Source: NP936 sp002726085 | Lineage (GTDB): Bacteria; Acidobacteriota; Vicinamibacteria; Vicinamibacterales; UBA8438 | Direction: 5' to 3' | NCBI GenBank assembly: GCA_036012905.1 | Contig: DASCQF010000041.1 | Location: forward strand, 16,650-80,649 | Length of the DNA: 64,000 bases | Shown here: positions 14,736 to 25,472 of the stretch, in pieces | How the letters are laid out: every line of letters starts with the position of its first letter | Numbering within the stretch: position 1 is the first letter of the stretch | Position numbers and translations under genes: made by a program | Notes under the pieces: generated by a model | Databases searched by the model: none | What the model was told of the DNA's origin: nothing | The model's input: the letters and a program-made list of their open reading frames with translations, nothing else

Positions 14736-17582
14736 ATGCCTGACTGGAAGAAGACCCTCAATCTGCCACGGACCGGCTTTCCGATGAAGGCCAATCTCCA
14801 GACGACGGAGCCGGCCGCCATTGCCCGCTGGAACGAGATGGGGCTGTATGGGCGCATCCGCACGCGCCGTGCCGGCGCCCCGCGGTTCGTGCTCCACGAC
14901 GGCCCGCCCTACGCCAACGGGAAGATCCACATCGGGCATGCGCTGAACAAGGTACTGAAGGACATTATCGTCAAGTCGAAGACGATGGCCGGTTTCGACG
15001 CACCGTATGTGCCGGGGTGGGACTGTCACGGGCTTCCGATCGAGCTCAAGGTGGACCGCGAGCTGGGCAAGAAGAAGCGCGAAATGAGCGTGGCCGACTT
15101 CCGACGCGCCTGCCGCCGATACGCGCAGAAGTTCGTCGAGAGCCAGTCGGCTGATTTCCAGCGACTCGGCGTGCTTGGCGCCTGGGACGGCCCGTATCTG
15201 ACGATGACGCCTGATTACCAGGCCGCTATCGTGCGGGCCCTGGGCCGGTTTGTCGAGCAAGGGGCGGTCTACAAGGGCAAGAAGCCGGTGCACTGGTGTC
15301 TGCGTTGCCGCACCGCACTCGCCGAAGCGGAGGTGGAGTACGAGGACCACACCTCACCGTCCATCTACGTGGAGTTTCCGCTGCGCGAGGACAGCGCGCG
15401 CCAGCTCGTCGAACGAGCGCCGGCTCTGGTCGACCGGTCGATCTCGGTCCTCATCTGGACGACCACCCCGTGGACGATCCCCTCGAACCTCGCGGTGGCG
15501 TTTCACCCAGACTTCGACTATGGCGTCTATGACGTCGACGGCACGGCGGTCATCGTCGCCGAGCGACTGGCCGAGCCGGTCGCCGGGGCGGTCGGGCGAG
15601 TATTCGGCCCGAAGCTCGCAGCCCTGAAGGGACGCGACCTCGAAGGGCTGCGGTTCCAGCATCCGCTCTACGAACGCGACTCAGTCGGCGTGCTGGCCGA
15701 CTACGTGACGCTGGAGCAGGGCACCGGCGCGGTGCACACAGCACCCGGGCACGGTGCCGACGACTACAACACCGGGGTGCGCTACAACCTGGAGATTTGT
15801 GCTCCGGTCGGGCCATCGGGCCGGTTCGACGACGACGTCGAGATCGTCGGGGGCGAGAAGGTCTTCGACGCCAACCCGAAGGTGGAGGCGGCGCTGGCCG
15901 ACCGGGGACGCCTGTGGCACAGCGAGCCGCTCGACCACGCCTACCCGCACTGCTGGCGGTGTCAGCATCCGGTGATCTTCCTGGCCACGTGGCAGTGGTT
16001 CATCGCCATGGACACGGGCGACCTGCGTGGGCGGGCGCTGGCCGCGGTCAGGCAGGTGGAGTGGTTTCCCGCCTGGGGCGAAGAACGGATTCGCAACATG
16101 TTGGCGAACCGACCCGACTGGTGTATCTCGCGCCAGCGGTCTTGGGGAGTCCCGATTCCGGCGGTCTACTGCACCGGCTGCCGGAAGGCGGTGCTGACGA
16201 CCGGGCTGATCGACCGCGCGGCCACCGTGTTCGCGGAACACGGTGCCGACGCCTGGTACGAGCGCGATATCACCGAATTCGTGCCGCCGGACCTGCGGTG
16301 CCCGAAGTGCGACGGCGCGGAGTTCGAGCGCGAACGCGACATCCTCGATGTCTGGTTCGACTCGGGGTCGAGCCACGAAGGCGTACTGGGCGACCATCCC
16401 GAGCTGGGGTGGCCCTACGACGTCTACCTGGAGGGCAGCGACCAGTATCGGGGCTGGTTCCACAGCTCGCTGCTGGTCGGGCTGGGCACACGCGACGCGG
16501 CGCCCTACAAACAGGTAATCACCCACGGCTTCGTGGTGGACGAAACGGGCCGCAAGATGTCGAAGTCGGTCGGCAACACCATCGAGCCACAAACGATCAT
16601 CAAGCAGAGCGGCGCCGAAGTGCTGCGCCTCTGGGTGGCGATGGTCGACTACCAGGAGGAGGTACGGCTTGGCCCGCACATTCTCGCGCGGATCATTGAA
16701 GCCTACCGGAAGATCCGCAACACGCTGCGGATCCTGGTCGCGAATCTGTACGACTTCGACCCGGCGACCGACGGGCTGGAGCTCGACCGGCTGAGCGAGG
16801 TGGACCGCTACGCGGTGGCCCGCTATGGCGAAGTGGCGGCCCGCGTGCTGCGCGCCTACGACCGATACGAGTTCCAGACGGTCGTGCACACGTTGAACAA
16901 TTACTTGACGGTCGACTTGAGCGCTTTCTACGTGGACATCTCGAAGGACCGGCTCTACACCTTCGCGCCCGGCGCCGACGCCCGCCGGTCCGCGCAGACG
17001 GCGATTCACACGATCGTCGACGGCCTGACCCGCCTGGTCGCGCCAATTCTGCCGATTACGGCTGACGAGCTATGGCGCAACCTGCCGGGCGCCGACGCCG
17101 AGAGCGTGCACCTGGCCGACTTTCCGTCCGGCATCGACGCCCTGGTTGACCATGAGCTCATCGCCCGCTGGACCCGGCTGCTGAGCTTGCGGGACGCGGT
17201 GAACGGCGAGCTCGAAAAGCTGAGACAAAACAAGGTGGTCGGCACGTCGCTCGAAGCGACGGTTGCCTTGACCGTCGACGGCGAGCTGGCCCAGCTGCTC
17301 GAGAGATATCGCGACGATCTGGCGATGCTGTTCATCACCTCAGAGGTGACGCTCGCCGCCGGCCCGCCGGCTGGTGACGCCGCAGACGGCACCGTATACA
17401 GCGAGCCGGCCGGCACGGCCCGTATTGCAGCGCGGCGCGTCGAGGCCGCCAAGTGCCCGCGGTGCTGGCGCTGGGTGCGACCCGCGGCGGCGGCCGTGAA
17501 CGAACCTGAGGCTGATACCGACGCCGAGGTCTGTAACCGCTGCCGAGACGCGTTGTCCGAGAGCGTGTCCACGCTCGTCTGA
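14736..17582 (+). CDS. ileS: Isoleucyl-tRNA synthetase
   Basis: A 948-residue class I synthetase that charges tRNA-Ile. From the ATG at 14736 the protein begins MPDWKKTLNLPRTGFPMKA, the usual IleS start; an in-frame GTG at 14700 adds 12 unconserved residues. It has HIGH (65-68), the editing domain with TTPWTIPSN and GTGAVHTAPGHGADDY, KMSKS (607-611), and the C-terminal zinc ribbon CPRCW...CNRC. Length is normal for the bacterial type. A weak AAGG lies 5 nt upstream. It heads a plus-strand cluster with lspA, lgt, an RluD-type gene and a Nudix gene; the ileS-lspA pairing is common in bacteria. Confidence 0.96.
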   Translation: MPDWKKTLNLPRTGFPMKANLQTTEPAAIARWNEMGLYGRIRTRRAGAPRFVLHDGPPYANGKIHIGHALNKVLKDIIVKSKTMAGFDAPYVPGWDCHGLPIELKVDRELGKKKREMSVADFRRACRRYAQKFVESQSADFQRLGVLGAWDGPYLTMTPDYQAAIVRALGRFVEQGAVYKGKKPVHWCLRCRTALAEAEVEYEDHTSPSIYVEFPLREDSARQLVERAPALVDRSISVLIWTTTPWTIPSNLAVAFHPDFDYGVYDVDGTAVIVAERLAEPVAGAVGRVFGPKLAALKGRDLEGLRFQHPLYERDSVGVLADYVTLEQGTGAVHTAPGHGADDYNTGVRYNLEICAPVGPSGRFDDDVEIVGGEKVFDANPKVEAALADRGRLWHSEPLDHAYPHCWRCQHPVIFLATWQWFIAMDTGDLRGRALAAVRQVEWFPAWGEERIRNMLANRPDWCISRQRSWGVPIPAVYCTGCRKAVLTTGLIDRAATVFAEHGADAWYERDITEFVPPDLRCPKCDGAEFERERDILDVWFDSGSSHEGVLGDHPELGWPYDVYLEGSDQYRGWFHSSLLVGLGTRDAAPYKQVITHGFVVDETGRKMSKSVGNTIEPQTIIKQSGAEVLRLWVAMVDYQEEVRLGPHILARIIEAYRKIRNTLRILVANLYDFDPATDGLELDRLSEVDRYAVARYGEVAARVLRAYDRYEFQTVVHTLNNYLTVDLSAFYVDISKDRLYTFAPGADARRSAQTAIHTIVDGLTRLVAPILPITADELWRNLPGADAESVHLADFPSGIDALVDHELIARWTRLLSLRDAVNGELEKLRQNKVVGTSLEATVALTVDGELAQLLERYRDDLAMLFITSEVTLAAGPPAGDAADGTVYSEPAGTARIAARRVEAAKCPRCWRWVRPAAAAVNEPEADTDAEVCNRCRDALSESVSTLV

Positions 17583-17596
17583 GCGGACGACTGGCA

Positions 17597-18157
17597 ATGC
17601 CCACCGAATCCCAGACGGCGTCGGTCGTCCCACCGACCGCCGAGATGCCCGCGGCGTCGGCCGGCGTCATGACCCGTGGAATCATGGGGACGATCATCGT
17701 GGCGGTCCTGATTCTCGATCAGCTCACCAAGCTGCTGATCCGAAGCGAGATCGCGCTTCACGACAGCATCGAGGTTGTGCCGGGGTTCCTCAACCTGGTG
17801 CACGTGCGGAACACCGGCGCGGCGTTCGGTTTCCTGAACGCCGTAGACCTTGGCTTCAAGCAGCTCCTGATGACAGTTATCGCGTTGGTGGCCCTGGCTG
17901 CGATCGGCATCTTCGCCTCACGAGTCGGATCGCGGGAGACGCTGACCCGAGCGGGTCTGGCGCTGATCCTGGGCGGCGCCGTCGGCAACCTGATCGACCG
18001 CGCAACGGCCGGCTATGTCATTGATTTCGTCGACGTGTACTGGAGGACCTACCACTTCTGGGCGTTCAACGTGGCCGACTCGGCGATCACGGTGGGCGCC
18101 TGTCTGCTTATACTGGACATGTTCGTGGTGAGCCGGGATGTATCCACTTCTGTTTGA
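17597..18157 (+). CDS. lspA: Lipoprotein signal peptidase (signal peptidase II)
   Basis: Up to 186 residues with four membrane segments. The catalytic aspartates are in GNLIDRATAGYVIDF (Asp134) and FNVADSAIT (Asp161); the family block VRNTGAAFGFL is present. LspA is an inner-membrane aspartyl peptidase that removes the signal of diacylated prolipoproteins. The first 24 residues are not conserved, so an ATG at 17669 (MTRGIMGTI) may be the true start. It starts 15 nt after ileS and overlaps lgt by 20 nt, so both lipoprotein-maturation enzymes are made together. This fits the many lipobox proteins in the window. Confidence 0.95.
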   Translation: MPTESQTASVVPPTAEMPAASAGVMTRGIMGTIIVAVLILDQLTKLLIRSEIALHDSIEVVPGFLNLVHVRNTGAAFGFLNAVDLGFKQLLMTVIALVALAAIGIFASRVGSRETLTRAGLALILGGAVGNLIDRATAGYVIDFVDVYWRTYHFWAFNVADSAITVGACLLILDMFVVSRDVSTSV

Positions 18158-18953
18158 GCTAGGCCCGGTCAGCATCTACAGCTACGGCGTGCTGTTGGCG
18201 ACCGCGTATATCGTCGCCCTCCAGTTCGCGCTGCGTCGGGCAGACCGCGCCGGCCTGAACGGCCAGCGTGTCATGGACCTCGGCATCTTCGCCATCATCA
18301 GCGCGCTCGTCGGCGCGAAGCTGATGCTGTTCATCCTGGACGTCGACCGGTTCACGAGCGACCCGGCTCAGCTCATGGTGTTGCTGAAGTCTGGCGGGGT
18401 GTTCTACGGCGGACTGCTGCTGGCGGTGCCGGTGGCCTGGTGGTACATTCGCAAGCACGCGCTGCCGCTCTGGACCACCTGCGATCTGTTTGCCCCGGGC
18501 ATCGCACTGGGGCACGCCGTCGGCCGCCTGGGCTGTCTGATGGCCGGCTGCTGTTACGGACGGGCGACCGACCTGCCGTGGGGCATCACCTTCACCAACA
18601 CGCTGGCGGCCGCCAACGTCGGTACGCCGCTCGAGATCGCGCTGCACCCGACGCAGGTCTACGAGGCGATCGCCGAACTGACCGTGCTGGCGGTGCTGCT
18701 CGTCGGTGAGCGCCGGTGGCGCCCGTTCGCGGGCCGGACGTTCTGGACTTACCTACTCCTGTATCCGACCGCCCGGTTCTTCATCGAGTTCTACCGCGGC
18801 GACCCGCGCGGCATGTTGTTGGGCACCATCTCGACCTCGCAGGTCCTCTCGGGTCTGATCGTGCCGCTGGCCATCGTGATGCTCCTGCGGCTGGGCCGAC
18901 GGGGTAAGCCGGAGTCCGCCCCGGCGAAGTCTGCGCAGAAGAAAGCCGCGTAG
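18138..18953 (+). CDS. lgt: Prolipoprotein diacylglyceryl transferase
   Basis: A 271-residue polytopic inner-membrane enzyme that attaches diacylglycerol to the lipobox Cys. It has the Lgt signature GHAVGRLGCLMAGCCYG (about 125-141), HPTQVYE, and a C-terminal arginine-bearing segment FFIEFYRGDPRG. Length is typical. It overlaps the end of lspA by 20 nt. The C-terminal tail is short and basic (KSAQKKAA). It catalyses the step before LspA. Confidence 0.95.
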   Translation: MYPLLFELGPVSIYSYGVLLATAYIVALQFALRRADRAGLNGQRVMDLGIFAIISALVGAKLMLFILDVDRFTSDPAQLMVLLKSGGVFYGGLLLAVPVAWWYIRKHALPLWTTCDLFAPGIALGHAVGRLGCLMAGCCYGRATDLPWGITFTNTLAAANVGTPLEIALHPTQVYEAIAELTVLAVLLVGERRWRPFAGRTFWTYLLLYPTARFFIEFYRGDPRGMLLGTISTSQVLSGLIVPLAIVMLLRLGRRGKPESAPAKSAQKKAA

Positions 18954-18964
18954 CCGGGAGCCGG

Positions 18965-19947
<983 letters not shown>

Positions 19948-19951
<4 letters not shown>

Positions 19952-20466
19952 GCCAGCGCACGCGCTCCAGCGAAACGGTCTTCACCGGCAAGGTCTTCTC
20001 CATCCACGCGGACCGGGTCCGACTCCCGCATGGCCCCGAAACCCTGATGCACGTCGTTCGTCACCCGGCCTCGGTCATTCTGATCCCGATGCCGGACCCG
20101 GCCCACATCGTCCTCGCCCGCCAGTATCGCTACGCGATCGATGAATGGCTCTGGGAGCTCCCCGCCGGCAGCGTCGACCCCGGCGAGACGGCAGAAGAGG
20201 CAGCCGTTCGCGAGTGCCACGAAGAGATCGCCAAGATCCCGACCCGGATCGAACGGCTCGACGCCTGGTATCCCACCCCCGGCTACTGCGATGAGCTGAT
20301 GATCTTCTTCAAGTTGACCGGCCTCGAGGCGCCCGACCACCCAGCAGAAGCCGACGAGGATGAGGACATCGAAGCCAGAGTTTTCACCCTGTCGGAAGCC
20401 CGCCAACTCGTTCAGGAAGGCGGCGTCTCCGACATGAAGACTGCGTTCGGTTTGACGCTGTTGTAG
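19948..20466 (+). CDS. Nudix hydrolase, ADP-ribose pyrophosphatase-like
   Basis: A 172-residue Nudix protein. The box runs from Gly74 to about residue 96 (GSVDPGETAEEAAVRECHEE); the usual final Gly is replaced by Ala in HEEIAK. Before it is WLWELPAGS, typical of the ADP-ribose/NDP-sugar hydrolase group, and after it YPTPGYCDELMIFF. It probably hydrolyses ADP-ribose or sugar nucleotides to NMP plus sugar phosphate. It overlaps the pseudouridine synthase gene by four bases and closes this gene cluster. Confidence 0.87.
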
Positions 20467-20942
20467 CGGCCTGAGGAGCAGGACCCCGCCAATCAATTCG
20501 GCGGCGCGGGTGCGTCTGGCCCGTGCATAGGACCACACCGGGCTCGGTGTGGACTACGACGTCACGCTTATTGCGAGTCGGTCGAAAGTGAAATAGCTCG
20601 AACGACAGATAACAGACACCCTGGGGCGATAGCATCCGCAGGATCTCACGACAATGTCCATTAACCTGCCACTGCAGCATGCCCTTGGGCGTCTTCTGGC
20701 GCGTGCTCAAACGAGGAACACACCGCCCCAGGGCATCGGTGCATCGTCCCCCGGGAATCATGCATGCTCTCGGAACTGCTATGGAAACGAGACCAGATAG
20801 GCGGCATCGCGGGCAAGTGCTCGTGGTGGCGCCGGCATATATCTAGGTCGGAGAGAGGTTCAGACCGAGACAGATTGCGTCGCTGGCGGACGTGACGAGC
20901 CAAGAAGAGACTGCCCACGGGGCCAGGTTTACGGACCCGCCA
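20467..20942. other. Intergenic region between convergent Nudix and lon genes
   Basis: No intact gene. On the minus strand about 20579-20680 the reading HCREILRMLSPQGVCYLSF followed by ELFHF resembles the end of a class I methyltransferase domain (RxLxPGG-like). It lacks the SAM-binding half and its surroundings look random, so it is at best a small remnant. No terminator hairpin with a T-run was found after the Nudix stop. Confidence 0.25.
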
Positions 20943-23390
20943 CTACTGCACCGTGCCGTGCACCTCGGGTTCGTCGGCCGTTGCATCCGACACCTCGGCG
21001 GGGGGCGCCGTGGCCGGCTGCAGGGCCAGCTTCAGCACGTCGTCGATAGTCGACACGAAATGGATGGTCATATCGCGCCGCAGGTCCTCGCTCAGATCCT
21101 CGTTGACGTTCTTCTCGTTCTGCTTCGGCATGATGACCTCGAAGACCCCGTGCCGACGAGCCGCCAGCACCTTCTCCTTGATGCCACCAACCGGTAGTAC
21201 GTGGCCAGAGAGCGTGATCTCCCCCGTCATCGCCAGGTCGCCCCGAACCGGGCGGCCCGTCAACTCGGAGGCCAGCGCCGTCACCATCGTGACGCCGGCC
21301 GAGGGGCCATCCTTCGGGATGGCGCCCGAGGGTACGTGGAGATGGATCTCCGAATTCTTGTAGAAATCAGAATCCACGCCGTGGGCGTCGGTCTGGCCAC
21401 GGAACCACGACAGCGCCGCGCGGGCCGATTCCTTCATCACGTCGCCCAGATGCCCCGTCAGCGTCAGCGACCCGGTTCCCGGCATTCTCGATGCCTCGAC
21501 GAAGAGCACCTCGCCACCGGCCGGCGTCCAGGCCAGCCCTAGAGCAACACCCGGATTCTTCGTCCGCTCGGCCACCTCCTCGTCCTGGAAACGTGGCGCC
21601 CCGAGCATCTCGGTCACCGTATCCGGCACGATCTGGACCGGATCGTCCGTCCCCTCGGCATGCCGGCGGGCCACCTTCCGGCAGAGCGCGCCGATCTCAC
21701 GTTCCAGGTTCCGCACGCCCGCCTCGCGGGTATATCCGCGGATGACCGCGCGCAACGCGTCGTCGGCAAACGAAAGCTGCTCCGGCTTCAGGCCATGGTT
21801 CTCGACCTGACGGTCGACCAGGTGCTCTGTGGCAATCTTTAGCTTCTCCTCCTCGGTGTAGCCGGGCAGTTCCAGCACCTCCATGCGGTCGCGCAGCGGC
21901 GGCGCCACCGGGTCGAGCACGTTCGCCGTGGTGATGAACAGCACCTCGGACAGGTCGAATGGCACATCCAGATAGTGGTCTCGGAAAGTGTTGTTCTGTT
22001 CCGGATCGAGCACCTCCAACAGCGCCGATGACGGGTCACCGCGAAAGTCCGAGCCCAGCTTGTCGATCTCGTCGAGGATAAACACCGGGTTCTTCGACTC
22101 GGCGCGTCGCAGCCCCTGAATAACCTGTCCCGGCAGCGCCCCAATGTAGGTGCGCCGGTGCCCGCGGATCTCCGCCTCGTCGCGCATGCCCCCAAGCGAC
22201 ACGCGGACGAACTTGCGGTCGAGCGACCGCGCTATCGACTTCGCCAGCGAGGTCTTGCCAACTCCCGGCGGACCGACAAAGCAGAGAATCGGCCCCTTGA
22301 CGTCCGGGTTCAGCTTGCGCACGGCCAGATACTCCAGAATGCGATCTTTCGCTTTCTCCAGATCGGTGTGGTCGGCGTCAAGCACCTCCTTGGTGTGCGC
22401 CAACTCGATCACTTCATCGGTCCGAACGTCCCAGGGCAACGCTACCAGCCAATCGAGATAGGTGCGGGACACCGTGTACTCTGCGGCCGCCACCGGCATC
22501 CGCGACAACCGGTCGAGCTCGCGTATCGCCTCTTTCTGGACCAACTCCGGCATGCCGGCCGCCTCGATCTTCTCCTTGAGCTCTTCGATCTCTTTCGCCT
22601 GATCGTCGGTATCGCCCAGCTCCTTCTGAATCGCCTTGAGCTGCTCGCGAAGCAGATACTCGCGCTGATTCTTGCCAACCTCGGATTGCACCTCGGACTG
22701 GATCTTCGAGCCCAGCTCGAGGACCTCGAGCTCCTTGATCAGCGTCCGGTTCAGATCTTCCATCCGCTCCCGCACGTCGAGCGTTCCGAGGACCTGCTGC
22801 TTGGTCGCCGTGGGGATGGTCGTCAGACTGGAAGCGATGAAGTCGGCCAGCTTGCCCGGCTCGGTGATGTTGCCCGCCAGCGCCTGCAGGTCGTCGGACA
22901 GCAATGGCGAGAGTGACACCACCTGCTGGAAATTGTTCTTGATGTTGCGCTGCAACGCGTCAATCTCGAGCCGATCCTCCTCGCGCACCACCTCTTCGGC
23001 GAGACGAACCCGCGCCCGGATATACGGCGTGGTTGCGAGCACCTCATCGAGATGCAAACGTGCCTGCCCTTGCACGATGAGACGCAGCGTGCCGTCCGGT
23101 AGCTTGAACATCTTGTGGATGTGCGTCACCGTGCCGACCGGAAACAGATCCTCCTGCGTGGGCTCCTCGATGCCCGGCTCGCGCTGGGTGAACACGCCGA
23201 CGACGCGGCTGTCGGCGATCGCCTCCTCGATCAGACGGACAGAACTCTCGCGAGCCACCGCCAAAGGCATGAATGAGTTCGGAAACAACACGGTGTCGCG
23301 TAGCGGCAACACCGGCAGCTCGGGTGGGATAGCGACCGGCCGTTCCCCTCCCGAGATTTCCTCATCGAGGAGCTCGTGCTGATCGCTCAT
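20943..23390 (-). CDS. lon: ATP-dependent Lon protease
   Basis: An 815-residue LonA. Order: N-terminal substrate-binding domain (about 24-230, starting LPVLPLRDTVLFPNSFMPL), a coiled coil (KELGDTDDQAKEIEELKEKI), the AAA+ module with Walker A GPPGVGKTS (about 370) and Walker B VFILDEIDKLG, then the Ser-Lys protease domain with DGPSAGV (Ser near 696) and GGIKEKVLAARRHG (Lys near 735). All catalytic parts are present. It degrades misfolded and regulatory proteins in the cytoplasm. AGGAGAAT precedes the ATG. The C-terminal 30 residues are acidic and Ala/Pro-rich. A hairpin-bearing dispersed repeat lies 26-110 nt upstream. Confidence 0.97.
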   Translation of the reverse strand: MSDQHELLDEEISGGERPVAIPPELPVLPLRDTVLFPNSFMPLAVARESSVRLIEEAIADSRVVGVFTQREPGIEEPTQEDLFPVGTVTHIHKMFKLPDGTLRLIVQGQARLHLDEVLATTPYIRARVRLAEEVVREEDRLEIDALQRNIKNNFQQVVSLSPLLSDDLQALAGNITEPGKLADFIASSLTTIPTATKQQVLGTLDVRERMEDLNRTLIKELEVLELGSKIQSEVQSEVGKNQREYLLREQLKAIQKELGDTDDQAKEIEELKEKIEAAGMPELVQKEAIRELDRLSRMPVAAAEYTVSRTYLDWLVALPWDVRTDEVIELAHTKEVLDADHTDLEKAKDRILEYLAVRKLNPDVKGPILCFVGPPGVGKTSLAKSIARSLDRKFVRVSLGGMRDEAEIRGHRRTYIGALPGQVIQGLRRAESKNPVFILDEIDKLGSDFRGDPSSALLEVLDPEQNNTFRDHYLDVPFDLSEVLFITTANVLDPVAPPLRDRMEVLELPGYTEEEKLKIATEHLVDRQVENHGLKPEQLSFADDALRAVIRGYTREAGVRNLEREIGALCRKVARRHAEGTDDPVQIVPDTVTEMLGAPRFQDEEVAERTKNPGVALGLAWTPAGGEVLFVEASRMPGTGSLTLTGHLGDVMKESARAALSWFRGQTDAHGVDSDFYKNSEIHLHVPSGAIPKDGPSAGVTMVTALASELTGRPVRGDLAMTGEITLSGHVLPVGGIKEKVLAARRHGVFEVIMPKQNEKNVNEDLSEDLRRDMTIHFVSTIDDVLKLALQPATAPPAEVSDATADEPEVHGTVQ

Positions 23391-23415
23391 CGTGCGATTC
23401 TCCTGATCTAACGAC

Positions 23416-23500
23416 GCTCCGCTTCAAACCGGGTGGCTCCGCATCGCCAGGCTGCGTGTCTCACAGCCCCGCTACGCGGGGGCTAGCCGCCCTGTGACGG
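23416..23500. repeat. Dispersed hairpin element upstream of lon (copy 1)
   Basis: Three blocks occur in order: GCTCCGCTTCAAACC (23416-23430), AGGCT, and GCCCCGCTACGCGGGGGCTAG (23466-23486), then CCCTG. The GCCCCGC/GCGGGG arms form a tight hairpin around TAC. A second element with the same blocks lies at 51769-51866. It is in the lon 5' region and could affect lon transcription or mRNA structure. Confidence 0.55.
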
Positions 23501-23671
23501 TCCAATCTAGAAACGATTCGCACTCATGTTGTCAGGTCGAGCACGCCTGGCGACGGTCTGAGGCCGGCCCCCCCGAACGGGTGAGGCCGGTGCAGTAGGA
23601 GTCTAACCCGAATGCCCACGACGCGATGCGCGAAATGACGCCGAGCACCGTGCTGGACGTGCCTGATTGAA

Positions 23672-24118
23672 CTAACTGGACGGGGTACCGAACAACGAGC
23701 TGGCCTTGCTGCGGGACTCGAGCACGCGCTCGCGGTTTCGCTCCGTCTCGCACACCTCTTCACAGTTCTTGCACCGCGTGGCAAACGGCAACGCCCGTAG
23801 CCGTCGCTCGGCAATCTCCTCGCCGCACTCGTAGCAGTATCCGTAGGTGCCTTCCTCGAGCCGCGTCAGCGCCGCCCCGATCCTGTTGAGCGTCTCCGCC
23901 TTCATCTGGATCAGCGCGAACTCGATATCGTCCTGGATATCCGCTTCTGCGGTCTCGGTGGCGTCGGCGGCACGGCGCTTCGCGGTCTGCGACGCCTCGG
24001 TCCGCACGCTCCGAATCTTGTGCTGCACCTCGCCAGCAATCTCGCTTCGCCGCTCCTCGAGGATGCGGCGCAGCTCCTTATGCCGGTCGTTGGGAATGGC
24101 AAATGTCTGGGTACTCAT
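23672..24118 (-). CDS. DksA/TraR family C4 zinc-finger protein
   Basis: A 148-residue protein. The N-terminal half is a long helical hairpin (about 10-90), followed by a DksA-type zinc finger CYECGEEI...CKNCEE (Cys95, 98, 116, 119) with RLRALPFATRC between the pairs. DksA-like proteins bind the RNA polymerase secondary channel and often act with ppGpp; a bifunctional Rel gene lies 2.2 kb away. The coiled-coil tip does not show an obvious DxxDxA motif, so the mechanism may differ from E. coli DksA. A good Shine-Dalgarno (AAGGAG) is present. Confidence 0.85.
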   Translation of the reverse strand: MSTQTFAIPNDRHKELRRILEERRSEIAGEVQHKIRSVRTEASQTAKRRAADATETAEADIQDDIEFALIQMKAETLNRIGAALTRLEEGTYGYCYECGEEIAERRLRALPFATRCKNCEEVCETERNRERVLESRSKASSLFGTPSS

Positions 24119-24646
24119 GATACGGCTCCTTCTCGTCCGACCTGCTCGGGTTGCACGCTCGGGATCGTGTCGGCTCGAAGCCCCGAAAACAATAGTCTTA
24201 CAAGCAAGTTAGATACCAGGACACCACGCCGACACGCGGCCTGATGGTGCCCAAAAACGAAGCGACTTGAGTTGGGATTACAAAAAGGAGGGAGGTTGTC
24301 GTGAGGGCCGTCTACAGCCCTCAGGGGTCTCGCCCTTCCTCGCAATCCCGTCCTATCTGCTTCATCTACTACGCTTTACCGGCCTCCTGTGCGACTCGAG
24401 TCGCGCCCTCGAGAACCGACCTCGCTTACTTAGACGACGAATGGGGATGAAGGGTTTCAGTTCTTTTGCCCCTCAGTTGTCCTCAAAAGGAGGCAATCTG
24501 GCGGTCGCCTGGGTGGTCACGAACCGTCACAGGCGTATCAGGCGCAACCAGGTGTCCGATTTCGCGCATCAGACCGACGGCTTGCCAACGCCCGTTGACG
24601 GTGTCATTCGCGGTGTGCCAAGCTGAGCCAGCCGCTTACCGAAGAG
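24119..24646. other. Divergent intergenic region, no gene seen
   Basis: The region between the DksA-like gene (minus) and the Cys-rich gene (plus) has short open frames on both strands but no recognisable protein. It is slightly AT-richer than its surroundings around 24180-24300. Possible promoters for either gene must lie here, but no convincing -35/-10 pair was found. Confidence 0.35.
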
Positions 24647-25336
24647 ATGAGCCCTGAAACCTGCCCCTCCTGCCAGAAACGCCGCGCGCGCCGAGCCTGT
24701 CCCGCACTGGGGCGACAAATCTGTGCCGTCTGCTGTGGCACCAAGCGGCTGACCGAGATTGCCTGTCCGTCAGACTGCGGCTATCTCCTGACGGCGCGGA
24801 CGCACCCGCCGGCCGTGATCCAGCGCCAGCAGGAGCGCGACGCACGGTTCCTGCTACCGATCATCGCCGGGCTCAGCCAGCGGCAGTATCAGCTGTTCTT
24901 CCTGGTTCAGGGGACTTTCCTCCGGCTCGCCGAATCGGGCGAAATGCCGGTGAACGACGACGTGGTTCGCGACACCGCCCAAGCTCTCGCGGCCACGTAC
25001 GAAACGGCCAGCAAGGGCATCATCTACGAGCATCGGCCATCGTCGCTACCGGCCGAGCGGCTCGCGCGCGAACTAAAACCGTTGCTGGAGGGCACGAACG
25101 ATCAGAGGCCCGTGGCCAGCGAGCCGGACCTGGTGGAGGTCTTACGACGCGTGGAGCGGGCGGCCGCCGATGCGCGCTCGGCGCTCGGCGGGGACGCCCG
25201 CGCCTATCTCGACCTGGTGGGCCGTCTGATGAGGTCTTCGTCGGGCGGCGACGCAACGCCCGACGATCCGGCCACCTCGGGAGGCCAAAAGGCAGGACCC
25301 GGGGGGGACAGGACGCCGTCGCTTATCATTCCTTAG
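24647..25336 (+). CDS. Cys-rich N-terminal zinc-ribbon protein of unknown function
   Basis: A 229-residue protein. The first 45 residues hold eight cysteines: CPSCQ (6, 9), C18, CAVCC (26, 29, 30), C40 and C44, enough for two zinc sites. The rest is helical with no membrane segment: RQYQLFFLVQGTFLRLAE, then a stretch resembling a small helical bundle, and a Gly/Asp-rich disordered tail. I do not recognise the family. The cysteine pattern recalls HIT- or B-box-type zinc modules. It lies upstream of rpmB on the same strand, about 140 nt before it, with rpmB having its own promoter. Confidence 0.6.
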   Translation: MSPETCPSCQKRRARRACPALGRQICAVCCGTKRLTEIACPSDCGYLLTARTHPPAVIQRQQERDARFLLPIIAGLSQRQYQLFFLVQGTFLRLAESGEMPVNDDVVRDTAQALAATYETASKGIIYEHRPSSLPAERLARELKPLLEGTNDQRPVASEPDLVEVLRRVERAAADARSALGGDARAYLDLVGRLMRSSSGGDATPDDPATSGGQKAGPGGDRTPSLIIP

Positions 25337-25430
25337 GCTTGGGCGGCCCCGCGGCCCTTCGCGACTCTCAGAGCCAGAAGAAGGCGGGCACCTCCATGAA
25401 TTTGGACTCTGGTCTCTGGCCCCCGGTCTC

Positions 25431-25439
25431 TGATATAAT
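25431..25439 (+). promoter_or_regulatory. Extended -10 promoter of rpmB
   Basis: TGATATAAT is a perfect extended -10 (TGnTATAAT). It is 33 nt before the rpmB start codon. TTGGAC at 25402 is too far upstream (26 nt spacer) to be its -35. Upstream lies a short run of GTCTCTG-like repeats. Confidence 0.65.
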
Positions 25440-25472
25440 TTGGGGTTTGACTCGCCAAGTGAGATAAGGATC

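Noticed and set aside
15681..17009. A 442-codon frame antisense to ileS
   Set aside because: ileS motifs are intact on the plus strand; the antisense frame has no recognisable features.
24480..24640. Minus-strand frame with protein-like composition (LMREIGHLVAPDTPVTVRD)
   Set aside because: Only about 45 codons, no start signal and no family match; too weak to call a gene or remnant.
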